Shown here: piece by piece, positions 48,601-58,320 of the stretch
How the letters are laid out: the number at the start of each line of letters is the position of its first letter
How positions within the stretch are numbered: the stretch's first letter is position 1
Source of the DNA: Alternaria dauci
Lineage: Eukaryota > Ascomycota > Dothideomycetes > Pleosporales > Pleosporaceae
Length of the DNA stretch: 64,000 nt
Direction of reading: 5' to 3'
Assembly (NCBI RefSeq): GCF_042100115.1
Contig: NC_091276.1
Coordinates: 1,178,001 to 1,242,000, forward strand
The notes under the pieces: model-generated
What the model was told of the DNA's origin: nothing
What the model saw: the letters and a program-made list of their open reading frames with translations, nothing else
The model's database searches: none
Made by a program: the position numbers and the translations under genes

Positions 48601-50235
48601 GCGCTCCTCTCTTCTTTGCTCCGCTTCCTGGGCTTTTCTTTCTCTTTGGGCCTCCGTATCTTCTCTCCGGCGGGTGTACTGTTCCTCACGGTCGGCAGCT
48701 TTCCTTTCATCTCTTTGCATTTTCTCTTCAGCTCTTCTGTCATCCTTTGCTGCCTTCTCTTCGGCTTTCCTCTCGTCTCTTGCCGCCTTCTCTTCTGCCC
48801 TTCTTTCATCATTTGCCGCCTTCTCTTCAGCTATCTCTGCTCGCTTTTCCTGCATTGCCAGCTGTCTAGCTTCGTCCGCAGCCCTTTTCCGGTCTGCTTT
48901 GTCGGCGGCGTCTTGTAGTTCCTGTTGTTTCTGTAAATCCCGTCGTTCCTGTAAAGCGAGTTCGTCATCGGCCTTCTTCTGCATTCTCTGTTGCATTTGA
49001 AATGCTTGTTGGCGGTTCCTGTACTCGGCATTCCTCTGTGCGTTCACATTGGCGGTAGTTTCCGCAGCTTCCTGCTCTGCGGCTAGTACTACTTCCTCTC
49101 CAGCCCACTGCTGCGTCTGCTTTCGTCCTAGTCTCCTCTCGTGTATAGCAGCTTCCATATGTTCCTGATGCCTTCTAGGCATTGTCTGTCTTTGTGCTTG
49201 GACTTGAAGTTGCTGCACCTGGTCTTGCTCGTCTTCTCGTACCAGGTCTTCTACATCCTCTTCTTCGTCTACTAAAGATTCTTCCAAAGCTGTCTGTGCT
49301 GGCACAACTGGCATCTGCTGCTGGCGTTGCCACCCGAATGCTTGGTTTCGCGCTTGAAAACGCATTGGAGATGTTACTTCATCTCTCCGTGTATGAAATG
49401 GTCGTTCTGAGTCTGGATAATCTTCATCGGCACTCTCTTCTTCCTCAAGTTCCTCTATCTCCCTATTGTGATATCCCTCTTCCTCTTCATTTGCTTGCGT
49501 CTTTCTCGAATCTGGAGAACGTCTCACCTGATCTCGATGCTGCTGCATCAAATGCATGTATTGCTGTTCATCGAACTGATGCCTTGCTAGCATCTCACGT
49601 TCATTAACTTGCTGCTTCGACCTTACAATCTTTTGAGGAATTTGTGCAGGTTTTTGATGAACTTGGGCTCGTTCCACATCTACACGACGTTTCTCGTTCC
49701 GGTCTACCTCCAGCAGCTGCCGTTTAGCTGCGCCTATCATTGAAGGACCGTGTGGTGTGTAGTTGACAAGGTGTATTTGAACTTGTTGTTGCACACCACT
49801 GCTACCCTTGTCGCCCGTTACTTCGTCGATTTGGCTGTCATATTCAGAAACCCCGTCGTCTAAAGCATGGTTACGATCACTCTCTTCGACAGCACCATCA
49901 TCCAATGGCTGATCTTCGCTGTCATCCGTACCCTCAGCTTCGTTATCAACTGTATCATCAATATCGCTATCTTCTTCAGTGTCGTCTCCGTTCTCCTCCT
50001 CTTCTTCGTCATCTTCACTGTCTTCGTCGTCGTCGTCGTTGTCGTCACTGGTACCATATTCGTTGTCGACGACCTCATCGCCGAGATCGCCATAGTCAGA
50101 CTCGTCTTTATCATCCGTGGCAACAACGTGAAATCCTGGACTGTGTCCATTACATGAGATTTTAACCTCGCATAAAGGTTGAGGGACTGCGATGACTGGA
50201 TGTGTTGTCATCATGATGTTCGGCTTTACCGGCAT
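45691..50235 (-). CDS. Giant charged coiled-coil protein, unknown function
   Basis: One uninterrupted frame of 1514 residues. The N-terminus (1-150) is hydrophilic, then strongly acidic (DDNDDDDEDSEDDEEEEENG). Residues about 180-450 are Gln/Arg-rich. From about 440 to 720 it is almost continuous Glu/Lys/Arg/Ala helix with repeats of the form ERRAEEKAARDERKAEEK. A Gly/His-rich break with NxxG motifs follows, and after about 1230 a second coiled-coil block has repeats of EKLKQKxAAxEE and QAAKAEQKQRDQIAK. The end is basic (APRKAGPARRRK). Such proteins are often filament, scaffold or chromatin-associated, but no domain identifies this one. The complementary strand shows long Ser/Leu/Phe open frames that are shadows. 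Lack of introns in 4.5 kb is unusual here. Confidence 0.75.
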   Translation of the reverse strand: MPVKPNIMMTTHPVIAVPQPLCEVKISCNGHSPGFHVVATDDKDESDYGDLGDEVVDNEYGTSDDNDDDDEDSEDDEEEEENGDDTEEDSDIDDTVDNEAEGTDDSEDQPLDDGAVEESDRNHALDDGVSEYDSQIDEVTGDKGSSGVQQQVQIHLVNYTPHGPSMIGAAKRQLLEVDRNEKRRVDVERAQVHQKPAQIPQKIVRSKQQVNEREMLARHQFDEQQYMHLMQQHRDQVRRSPDSRKTQANEEEEGYHNREIEELEEEESADEDYPDSERPFHTRRDEVTSPMRFQARNQAFGWQRQQQMPVVPAQTALEESLVDEEEDVEDLVREDEQDQVQQLQVQAQRQTMPRRHQEHMEAAIHERRLGRKQTQQWAGEEVVLAAEQEAAETTANVNAQRNAEYRNRQQAFQMQQRMQKKADDELALQERRDLQKQQELQDAADKADRKRAADEARQLAMQEKRAEIAEEKAANDERRAEEKAARDERKAEEKAAKDDRRAEEKMQRDERKAADREEQYTRRREDTEAQRERKAQEAEQRREEREIYNEAKKEKRANELEMKTTQAEERRDLQAEEAAQRQQKQEIEREARKIEMEFRSADQIERAREKADRKALEATQRLEERTMTQEARKAEQETYMQMRLTERQNKIESKAAETARRLEERAMQQEDKVQQRQLELDAKKARRELEAEDKKLKKEADEEDRALKRETGREKKVEQKEDRQRVKEEEEGQNMKVSNTVERPQRDPNPGSHAADEGIHNLPVLQNLDTAHRHQNRQGYGDQGHFQEDQWDGGRRQHPGGHLGVQRTGAVFPDHRGENNPGPCQQEHWHEQNSMHVNLRPEKHAKVEREAQEANLVAKKKTMRQLKGEMKKTKTKQTSNSFNVPGKGNKNGESGVRITAQQYSGTFQSLVLEKGNNRGAAKQTMKATKIDVNIQQQEVVKVGKDAADSKKKGGMQQLTDTKAEVERKRAGSKVAKQDKKTARKDPNAQKPATEPGTKDDRAITNRTDANDQLEGKQDAEDGAKTNPDKFFEQDGKIKDSKGSSNEVILEKSNSEARCLGNTLLPRINTVSFNNVGQASYHQHIHHVNILGKPSAEGKAKTDQKNAENKEGITGDFESVGEESGTVDPKATKEETNEHKKETNGEKKAKAEGAAPESRLGHKTETADEKETAKVDKKDFREINGSLNDKDTKYADNSKETSATKADKEAKKAEKTQQKLELKVQVSKQKATNKEEKQKQKSNVKHDSAASTEDADKEDERKQKLAAKEAIKEEKRRLKLMAKETAKEEKLKHKMAEKEEKSKLRAVAKEEKLKQKVAAREELKIQKLAAKEAAKEEKLKQKTAAKEEAAERKEHDKEEKVKQKTAAREEATERKEHEKEERLKQKEVAHDQAAYQKEQDRALKAQQKEKDQIAKALEKERKQAAKAEQKQRDQIAKAQQKEKDKADAQLRKQEEKMAVARRKEEEKIEKQREREAEKVMANQRKEAARSAPKPTAGSRSHAVAPRKAGPARRRK

Positions 50236-51893
50236 ATAGCTCTATGTTTCGACCTAGGGAGCGTGTATGATTAGGCCTGCCTGAGTTGTGTGATAGAATA
50301 ACAATTGTTTGATAGAATACCCAATCTTGGAGGAAGAGGTAGAGCGACTACGTAACAGACTTTTTATATATTCTAGTAGCGATACTAGGGTGCAGCTGTG
50401 AAGACTGAATTGATAACTTGCTATTGAATTTGACACCAGCTGCGTGAAGTAAACAGAGCATACATACAGGGAAAGCATCATCACGTTCCAGTCTGTGTTC
50501 TTCATGCTCCCGCATGGTACCTTGAGGCATAACTATCGTGACGTCCTTGCTTCTTCGGTTTCATTATCAGCACATCTTCGGCTTGTGACTTGTAATCAAG
50601 TTTCCAAAGATAAGGTGAATATTCTCACACAATCACAGATTATCCAGGGCTTATATATACTGATGAGAAATTTGATATAGCAGCTCGAAATAAATGAAGT
50701 AAACTCTACCTATTCACAAAATACATGTGTCTATATACATACCTATAACGCTGCCAACCCGATGTGAATCTTCCCTGATTTACTTATACAGCTGCCACTT
50801 GATTAATCACTATACTGAGCGATAGAATACGGTTCAGCGAACAAGGAATCGACCAACTTAGCTCCAATAACATCGACGCCTGTCTCTACAACAAAATCAA
50901 TCTCATCAGAATCGCAGACCACAATCCCATCTACCGAAATCCAACACCATAGGATATGTGCATCAGTGTTCCTAGAGAGACCTGTCCTACATGTAGAAGA
51001 GGGGGTAAAGGTCACAGTCCATACATACAGAAAGGCGCGCAAAAGATTTCATGTGAAAAGAAAAGAAACGGCCAGTCATGTAAACCGATTACTAAAGGTG
51101 ATACCAAGGGGCAACAAGGGGATTGCGAGGCATGTGTTTTAAAGAACACATATAAACAAAGGAAGAAAGAAGGTAAGCTGACGGAGAAGGAGAAGAAGGC
51201 GGACAAAAGGAATGATGCAAAGACAAGGTTCAAGTTGGATGTGGGAGAGAAGAGAAAGAGGCTGTGGCCTGATGCTGAATGAAGCTGGCCTTCTGACTAT
51301 GGTGTAAGAAGCGAATAACACGAGGTGTATACGAATCGAAACTCGTTCGTTTCTGTTGAATTTGTATTATATAAAAACTAAAGCAATTGCATTCTTCAGT
51401 AAAACCTCAGAATCAGAAATGAGCATTATAGAGCATGTGTATTGATGAAACAATAGGCTGATAAAATGGAAGTTGCGAGGCAAAGGTCCAAGCGGTATTC
51501 AAAACAAAGAAAGAAGCAAGCAAGAAACATGCCTCGTGCCATTGAGGTAAGACGTTCCCGACTGGACGATGAAGAGTCATGACCTTAGCTTAGACGCCTG
51601 CCTGAGCTTCTATTCGTAAAAATGGAGAGGTGCGAAAGTCGTAAAGTATTATGGTATTGACGGCGTGGTATGAGAACTCATTGGGTAGCCTTCCAGTCCG
51701 AAGCCCAGGTGATACGCCGGCCGAAACCCGCACTGAAGCGCTTAAAATACAAGCCTAGACAACCAGTTTACAGCCGTCTCCATAGTCCTCAACTCCTAAA
51801 CAAACCGCTCGCCGGCGTACCCATTGTATTGCAATGCAAAGGTCCACGTTGGTCGTTGACCGTGCCAACGCCCAAACTAGCAGCAGACAGCTC
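50236..51893. other. AT-richer intergenic region
   Basis: About 1.66 kb, visibly richer in A/T than its surroundings, between two minus-strand genes. Apart from the doubtful 108-codon frame listed separately, I see nothing coding. Confidence 0.45.
50956..51282 (+). CDS. Possible small Cys/Lys-rich protein (doubtful)
   Basis: An ATG-initiated frame of 108 residues. The first half has six cysteines (CPTCRR, SCEKKRNGQSC, CEACVLKN) and the second half is Lys/Arg-rich and helical (KQRKKEGKLTEKEKKADKRNDAKTRFKL). The Cys spacing recalls short fungal Cys-rich segments of unknown role, but no domain is recognised. A TAG lies two codons upstream, so any earlier coding would need an intron. It could be the last exon of a larger gene or chance in a purine-rich tract. 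Confidence 0.28.
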   Translation: MCISVPRETCPTCRRGGKGHSPYIQKGAQKISCEKKRNGQSCKPITKGDTKGQQGDCEACVLKNTYKQRKKEGKLTEKEKKADKRNDAKTRFKLDVGEKRKRLWPDAE

Positions 51894-54612
51894 TTACTCT
51901 ACGCCCTCGACCTTCCTCAAAAATTCCCTGACCCGACCTACTTCGACACCTTCTCCTTCTTCGCTGTCCAAGGCCGCCACTAAACCTTCAAGACACTCTT
52001 CAATCCTGTTCTCCTCTACCTTTGTGCACAAACTAACGACCTTGCGGTACATCATCTCCAGTTGCCCATCTTTCTCTTTCAGCATCTTGCTACGTTTGAG
52101 CAATGCGCCGTTCGCGTTCGTGTAGGTATGAAGTCGTTGTTGGAGGACCGAGGCGGCGGGTAGTTGCTGAACAGCATAGGTCTGATATTGCGGTTGATGC
52201 GACACCTGCTTGAGCGTTGCCGGATCCAGCGGGATAACTGTCGACAGATAAGAGGCTCCATCTGAGGCCCGACAATCTAGATGATCGCCCGCTTGCCGCA
52301 ACTCATAGGGCAGGTCGTCTTCCTTGATGAGTATACCTGCACCTTCCAGGTCGGCGTATCCTATTCTCTTCTTCTCATGCAAGTCGATGTCACCTGCATT
52401 GACGGACAGCATGTGCCGCTGTGGCTCAAGCCAACGCTTTAGGTTCGATATTCGCTTGGCACGATCCTGTCGTAGACGTAATCGAGCACGTAGCGACTCC
52501 AGTTTTTGTTGCTCCTGCTTTTGTTGAGAAGATAGTTGAGTAATGAGCTCGTTCGTTTGATCTATAGCGTCTTGTTTCAGACGCGCTTCTTGTGTAAACT
52601 GCATCGAAGCCGACTGAAGAATGCCATTCATCACTGTAATCCTGTTAATGAATGGACCTCTGAATCGGAAGTGAATCTTGACTTACAGGGTTGTATCTCT
52701 CGGCTAGTCTCCTCAACTTTGCTCAGGGGCGCCTTGCCCTTGCTGGGGCTGTTTGCGGCCATTATGACTTCGCCATCGCCAAGATCACTGCCAACGCCAA
52801 AGTCGATCGGTCTCGTTCCCTTGTGATTGGGTATCGTCGGGTCCGCTTGTACTTCCATGAGTTGTGAGATGATGTTGCGATTGCCTATCCTTGCTGCTAG
52901 ATTGAGTGCTGTATTGCCAGCTTTGTCCCGCGCGTTGACCATTTCTTGCATGAACCTCATCAACCCTATTGGTTTTGGGTAGCTGCTCGTGTCCTGGAAA
53001 GATGGCATCTGGCTGGCGCCAATATTACTTCGTACGAGATACTCGAGAAGTGCTTCGAGGTAGTACTTGCTGGAGGCCGCGCGCCCTTTTATAGCACACG
53101 TTACCGCAATGTGGTGTAATATAGTCCGTCCTTGGGAGTCGCGCAGCTCGATAAGCGGCGCCAAGATCTCGAGCGTCTCTGGGAAGCAGCTGTGGTCCAA
53201 GCTGTTGTTGACGGAAACTGCACTCATCAACGGTGTTTGGCCCGAAGCGTTTCCCCTAAACATGTTTGCTCCTTTCGAAACTAATAGCCTCATCAGCGAC
53301 ACTCGGGCCAGAGTCGCAGCCCAATGTAGCGCTGCATTCGAGGTGTTGTCAATTGGCATGTCTAGATCGGCACCAGAGAGATGGAGTATGGCGGGGTGAT
53401 TGGTGAAGTCTGTCCTAGTCTGATCCGCGAATAGGTCTGTCAACATGGCCTGCTTCTCTTCGTTGTGCTTGGTGTCGGGGTGTGGTAAAGGTGGTAGGGC
53501 CGAAGGAACCTCGCCGTCGGGAAGCTGGATGCGTTGTCCAGTGTGATGTGGTTGGTAGAAGCTCTCACTTGGTTCTGTCGGCGAACCAAGGTCGCGCATT
53601 GACATGTCTGCTCCGTTGGGCTGCGAGTATGATTCCTCTTGCGATGTGCGTATGCGCTTTCGTGGTGGCTCTTGTGGGTCTTCAATGCCGGTGCCGTAGG
53701 CCGAGTCGTTGTGTGCTTGCCCGCTAAAACTGCGCTCCGATGCTACACTCTGCTGGCTGCTGGTGCGGAAAGATTCTTGGCTGGCGAGTGGTCCTTGTGA
53801 TGGTCGTGCCATGCTTCTTCGGCCTTGGGACGATGAGGCGGGTCGTGGGGCAGGTGAGTTGAGGCGTGCGACCTTGTTCATGGCTGCAAGGGCGCTGGTG
53901 GCTGTGGAGGAGATGTTGCTGAAGAAGGTACCGCCGACGCTCTGGCTGGTGGTGCGGCCGTCCATGCTTTGGGTGTAGAAGCGCTTCCTGTTGGCTGCCA
54001 TGGCCTGCTCTTTGGTGGGCGTCTCGATGCCCTGGCCCTGGCCTTGGTTGCCGTCAACGCTGATGTCGTAGTCCAGCAGTGGTCGCAAGACATCCTCGAC
54101 GCCGTACTGGCGACAGAACTCTCGTCCGCGGCGGTAGTTGATCCAGGTGCCCTGGTACTTGCCGTAGCCACCCTGGACCTTTTCGTGTTCGCCATTCAGT
54201 ATCTCCTTCTCCAAGACCTTGGTGCGCTTCCCCTTGTCGACACCAGCAACCTTGAGGATCTGGGTAGCGTTCAGCCAGCCATCTGAGCGTCGGCGCATGA
54301 CAGCGACCCGATTCACTTCCATTTCGTAGACGGAGACGCCCGAGTAAACAGCCTAGGTTTGTCAGCATGCCAATGCGACGGCAATATTGTCATTGTCACT
54401 GTTGGTGTTGGGTTGGTAGTGGTGGTGGTGCGTACGGTGTATATCTGCGGCTTCTCCATGGCGTGCTGCTGGAAGCCGTTCATGTCGGAAAAGGACCGGC
54501 TGAAGCCAGCGGGCGCAGCCATGAGTCCTTGACCATGGGGAGACTGGGCGTACATGGCGGATTGGGGCGGCGAAGCTGCGGGGAAGGATAGCGACGAGCG
54601 CGCGACTTGCAT
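51894..54612 (-). CDS. MBP1: APSES/ankyrin transcription factor, Mbp1-like (MBF subunit)
   Basis: Three exons (54612-54436, 54352-52687, 52633-51894) encode 860 residues; introns are 83 and 53 nt. The APSES (KilA-N-type) DNA-binding domain spans about residues 60-155: YTAVYSGVSVYEMEVN, VAVMRRRSDGWLNATQILKVAG, GKYQGTWI, with the winged-helix core intact. A nuclear signal PPRKRIRT lies near 289. Ankyrin repeats are visible at about 394-430 (NAALHWAATLARVSLMRLLVSKG), 460-480 and 532-575 (AGNTALNLAARIGNRNIISQL). A coiled coil (ARLKQDAIDQTNELITQL) and a conserved C-terminal region for partner binding follow. This is the layout of Mbp1/Res2, which pairs with Swi6/Cdc10 to drive G1/S genes through ACGCGT boxes. 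An ACGCGT lies in its own promoter. Confidence 0.93.
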
Positions 54613-54991
54613 TATGTCAGCGCAGTCGCTGGCGGGTGTTGTTGGTGACTGACTGTACGGGTCAAACGACGGTCATGGGGGCAGTCGCGGAGCGAGGCTG
54701 GGCGGCCAGCGTGGGCAGGTGCAGTCGGGGTGCGCAACGGGTGTGGGCTCAAAGCGGTATGCGCGGTGAAAGGGCTGCGATGTGCGATATGCGCCGTATC
54801 AGGACTCGATGTCGATATGCGGGTGGGCGGGGAGTGAATTGGCCGTCGTCGTGGAGAGAGTGGAGATTCGCGTCCAACGCGTCGTCGGTTGTGCGCAGTC
54901 GGCCAATCACACGTCTTGCCTATTGGATTGCCCAGCCCGCAGCCACCACAGCCTTTTGCTGCCCTTCCGTCTCGTCTCGCTCGTCTCCCGC
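54613..54991. promoter_or_regulatory. Bidirectional promoter, Mbp1-like and Cup1-like LYR genes
   Basis: 379 bases between the two divergent start codons, GC-rich with no TATA. It contains one ACGCGT box (listed separately), about 265 nt from the Mbp1-like ATG and 110 nt from the LYR-protein ATG. Confidence 0.55.
54877..54882. promoter_or_regulatory. MCB box (ACGCGT) in the Mbp1-like promoter
   Basis: A palindromic ACGCGT hexamer, the binding site established for MBF in yeasts. Its place in the promoter of an Mbp1-like gene suggests autoregulation; this is inference. Confidence 0.45.
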
Positions 54992-56323
54992 ATGCCTGCA
55001 TCATTCCAGCAGAGCGCATCCCGTCTCCAGCCAGTTCCCCTGCTGCGCGCCCTTCTCCGCGAAGCCTCGTATCTGCCCGATGCGACTGCCCGTGACTACT
55101 TCCGCCGGTACATTGTCCACCGATATAAAGCCTACCAGCCCAAGCAGAATGCCACGGCTTCCTTCAGCGTCCATGCACTGGACAAGTACAGGCACAGGAG
55201 CTTCAAGAGGCGCCAGATAGCCATCATCAATGAGCGCACGCGACCACTGCTGAGGAAAGGGCTCAAGGGCCTGAACTTCCTGCGCCGGGCCAATCAGGGC
55301 GAGGTGCCATGTCTGCAGAAGGTCCTGTTCTTCGCCTATGGCCGCATGGGACGGCGCAAGTATGCCCTGCTGGACAAGATACTGAAGCCTGACCCCATCA
55401 TGGACGGCGGTGCAATCGCAGCGGTAGACGAAGCAGGTCCCGCCCCGCTGCAGAAGCTCTACTACAGCAACAAGCGCTTCCTGCACTACTTCGATGCGCC
55501 CAAAGTCGCTACCACGACGCACTACACCATCAGCATCTCCAACCGCTACTCCCGCTTGCGCGCCGTCCTCAGAACGCAGCACCAGAAGGCCATCTCCATT
55601 CACCGAGAGCTCAAGAGTGCAGCCATCAAGACGCCCATCAACAATGCGTGGGAGCGCCCTATGCCTATCAAGCGCGCGCGCAACAACGTCCGACGCTGGT
55701 ATGCCGAGACCATGACGAGGATACTCCCTCCGCTACCCACTGAAGAGTGGGACAACATACGTGCCATGATGGTGGGCGACCGAAAGATTGGCTTGACCAG
55801 ACGCAGAGGACGTGGTGCGGCGCTGAATGCTGATCCTCTTACAGAAGACCAACTTTTCGCTAGCACGGTAGAAAAGGGCATTGCATTGGACAAGCCTAGT
55901 AGGGCGGACAGGCCGGCAGGCATGCAACGACCCCATGCCATTACAACTAGATTTATGCAGCGCATGTATACCAAGCTTCTCATACTCTGCTGCAAGCTCG
56001 AGTGGGACGGCGAGCAGAAGCGATGGAAGGCTATCTGGGGAGAACCTATGAAGACCATCAAACCCAGCCTCTACAACGCTCCTACGGATGAAATGCTCTT
56101 TGCGGGTGTCGACGCGAGCGGCAAGATCCCGAGCAGGCCCAAGAAGCATGCGCTGGACAAATCGCTACATGTCCAGCCGCGAAACTCAGAGGGTGAATAC
56201 ATGCGATTTCCCTTCTTCACCGAATACCTCCCTAAAAATAACCCAATACGCAAAGAACTCGACGAGTGGAAGAGGAAGCGTGCTGTTGCTGCTGCGCGAG
56301 CAGAGAAACAGAAGGCGCCATAA
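54992..56323 (+). CDS. LYR-motif protein, Cup1-like N-terminal domain
   Basis: An intronless frame of 443 residues. The N-terminus has the LYR/Complex1-type helix LLRALLREASYLPDATARDYFRRYIVHRY (residues about 17-45), with Leu replacing Tyr in the LYR triplet. It is followed by the basic helix HRSFKRRQIAIINERTRPLLRKGLKGLNFLRRAN. The rest is basic and Arg/Lys-rich (RRGRGAAL, RRWYAETMTRILPPLP, HALDKSLHVQPR), with a charged C-terminal helix. This matches the fungal family annotated as Cup1-like LYR proteins. LYR proteins generally act in mitochondria with acyl-carrier protein, in Fe-S or ribosome assembly. The N-terminus (QQSASRLQPVPLLRALLR) could double as a targeting peptide. Upstream in-frame codons exist but the leader there is non-coding in character. 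Confidence 0.8.
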   Translation: MPASFQQSASRLQPVPLLRALLREASYLPDATARDYFRRYIVHRYKAYQPKQNATASFSVHALDKYRHRSFKRRQIAIINERTRPLLRKGLKGLNFLRRANQGEVPCLQKVLFFAYGRMGRRKYALLDKILKPDPIMDGGAIAAVDEAGPAPLQKLYYSNKRFLHYFDAPKVATTTHYTISISNRYSRLRAVLRTQHQKAISIHRELKSAAIKTPINNAWERPMPIKRARNNVRRWYAETMTRILPPLPTEEWDNIRAMMVGDRKIGLTRRRGRGAALNADPLTEDQLFASTVEKGIALDKPSRADRPAGMQRPHAITTRFMQRMYTKLLILCCKLEWDGEQKRWKAIWGEPMKTIKPSLYNAPTDEMLFAGVDASGKIPSRPKKHALDKSLHVQPRNSEGEYMRFPFFTEYLPKNNPIRKELDEWKRKRAVAAARAEKQKAP

Positions 56324-56651
56324 GAAGAAGCTCGGCTTATCAAGTCATACTATACATACTAGAATCTACCCTAAAGGCATGCGTGCTAATCTGGGTTGAA
56401 AAGCTATCAAGCAAGCGACAGTGTATGTCTTTATGGTACGTCTCGACACTTACGGTGCAACTGGGAAAATCAAGCTCCTTCCTAGGCGGGGTAGGTCCAA
56501 TGCCGACGACTGAACGCCCATTACATCTCGGACTAGTTTTACCCCACATCGCGACTAGCACAGGGCGCACCTTACAGCAACATATATCAACGGCGCTCTT
56601 TACTCTGTATCTAGCCATTGCAGTTATTTGAGTAGCATTGCAACAAGCAAA
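56324..56651. other. Spacer, LYR gene to GNAT gene
   Basis: 328 bases of 3' flank and promoter. No gene or clear motif. Confidence 0.45.
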
Positions 56652-57222
56652 ATGGCATCTTCAGACGCAACAGTTCGCCACGCGACACGCAAAGGTACAG
56701 CATTTCCATCGCAATAGCGGGAGCCTACTAACAACTTGCGCAGATGTGCCTACAATTTTTGCCCTTATCCGGGAGCTTGCTCTCTACGAGAACGCCAGTG
56801 ACAAGGTCGACTCCTCTGAAGAAATCCTCACACGCACTCTTGCACACTACGATCCTTCCACCTCGACCTTTTCTGAAGGTTTCGCCCGAACACTCCTCCT
56901 TACTGACCCTGACGGCACGGTAGCTGGCATGGCTCTATACTTCTACAACTACAGCACATGGACCGGCGTGCCAGGCATCTACCTGGAAGACCTTTTTGTC
57001 AAGGAGAGCTACAGGAAGAAGGGCTATGGAAAGAGACTCTTGAAGGAGCTTGCTGGGGAAGTCCTGAAGGTCGGTGGCAAGAGGCTCGAATGGAGTTGCT
57101 TGGATTGGAACGAGCCTAGCCTTCAATTCTATCAGAGCGAGGCTATAGGTGCGCAAAGGAAAGATGCATGGGTGGGTCTAAGAGTGGAGGGGGATGCACT
57201 GGGAAAGCTCGCACGTTCGTAA
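56652..57222 (+). CDS. GNAT-family N-acetyltransferase (SSAT-like)
   Basis: Two exons (56652-56694, 56744-57222) encode 173 residues; the 49-nt intron has GTACAG donor, CTAAC branch and GCAG acceptor. The fold is a single GNAT domain: VRHATRKDVPTIFALIRELALYE at the N-terminus, the acceptor-side strand GMALYFYNYSTW, motif A YLEDLFVKESYRKKGYGKRLLKELA with the acetyl-CoA loop (RKKGYGK), and motif B LEWSCLDWNEPSLQFYQ. The combination ELALYE...YSTWTG...YLEDLFV is typical of spermidine/spermine and thialysine acetyltransferase relatives, which acetylate small amines in the cytosol. The exact substrate is uncertain. Length is as expected. Confidence 0.9.
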
Positions 57223-57588
57223 GCGCAAAGAGGGAAGTGTATTCCACGTTTGAGACCTCCAGGACTATCCCTGATCTTCTTCTGCTCTTGCTTAGGTGAC
57301 CAAATGCCTAAGGAGCATTCACGTGAACACGCGCCAGTGCGGTCCGTGCGCGATAATGGCTAACGACTGTCTTGCACCTGCAACTGCAACCTTTTTAAAT
57401 TCTCCCTCTCTCTCAGTCTATGAACTGGAACACAAATCTCTCCCTCAAGGTGTTTGGGAGAATAGCTTTACCGCCATTCGATACTGTGTCATCCAACAGA
57501 GTTGTGCTTGCGTCTTGTTACCAGCACGTTCATCTTGTTAATAACTCTCTCCCTCCGCTCTCATCGATCTGGAGTTCGCGACACCGCC
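57223..57588. other. Intergenic region
   Basis: 366 bases, pyrimidine-rich in the second half, leading to a strong start-codon context at 57589 (caccgccATGG). No other feature. Confidence 0.4.
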
Positions 57589-58320
57589 ATGGCTCACCCA
57601 CTGTTCATAGTTGGGTCAGCTGAAGTAGCGACTTGCTGGGAGCAGCTATGCAAGTAGGTCATCATGTGTAGGGTGTGGCTGGACAGCGATACTAACCCAA
57701 CACAGGCTGTTGCAGCACGATCAGGCGAGAAACATGTTCGACACCCCCCCAGCAGTCTAACGTGCAAAGGAAAGGCTTCGAAGAACTCCTTTACCTCACC
57801 GCTGACTCCGGCAGTGCACCTCGTCGGCCCCAAGGTGGCTTCCGAGCTCATCGAATACTGGTACCGGAACAGTACATCCTACATGAAGCACACAATATTG
57901 GATCAAACAGGGTCCGATGCGTGTTTTAAGAAGTGGCTCAACGAAGATCGTTTTCGCACTGGTTTGAAACCCTGCGAGCTCATCACAAAGTTTCATCGCC
58001 AGGTGTTGCTCAGTAATAGATTTCCAGCACCTGACGCAAAAATCCTGCAATGTCTCGACGGCCGATTTTTGTTCAGGAAAGTGACACAGTTGCAAGTGCT
58101 CTTCCAAGTTTTCCGTAGCGATGCGGTCGTAGAGTTTGTGAGATTCCTGAATCTCATACGTCCGATAATTATACGTCTACGAACGTCTGGTTATTGTTGC
58201 ACAGTGTTGGCTTCCAAATCGTGCATTAAAGATCTCGATGGCAGAATTTTCTGGGGGTGGAAGCAGGAATTTGAGGTGGAGATCAAAGATGGTGGCAGGT
58301 CGGCGCTGAGCATTGTCTAG
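57589..58320 (+). pseudogene. Frameshifted fungal gene of unnamed family
   Basis: The likely original start is the ATG at 57589, in a strong context. A clean 52-nt intron (57654-57705, ACTAAC branch, ACAG acceptor) joins CWEQLC to KLLQHDQARNMFDTP, but the frame then stops at a TAA just after a run of seven C (57744-57750). One base fewer there would open a coding-looking stretch (NVQRKGFEELLYLTADS). A second shift near 57808 is needed to enter the main frame, which runs open to 58320 (VHLVGPKVASELIEYWYR, LNEDRFRTGL, AVVEFVRFLNLIRPIIIRLR, DLDGRIFWGW, EIKDGG). The pattern recalls, from memory, a multicopy family of unnamed Dothideomycete proteins. An alternative ATG at 57664 gives a continuous 218-codon frame whose first 45 residues look non-native. 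No function is known. Confidence 0.5.
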
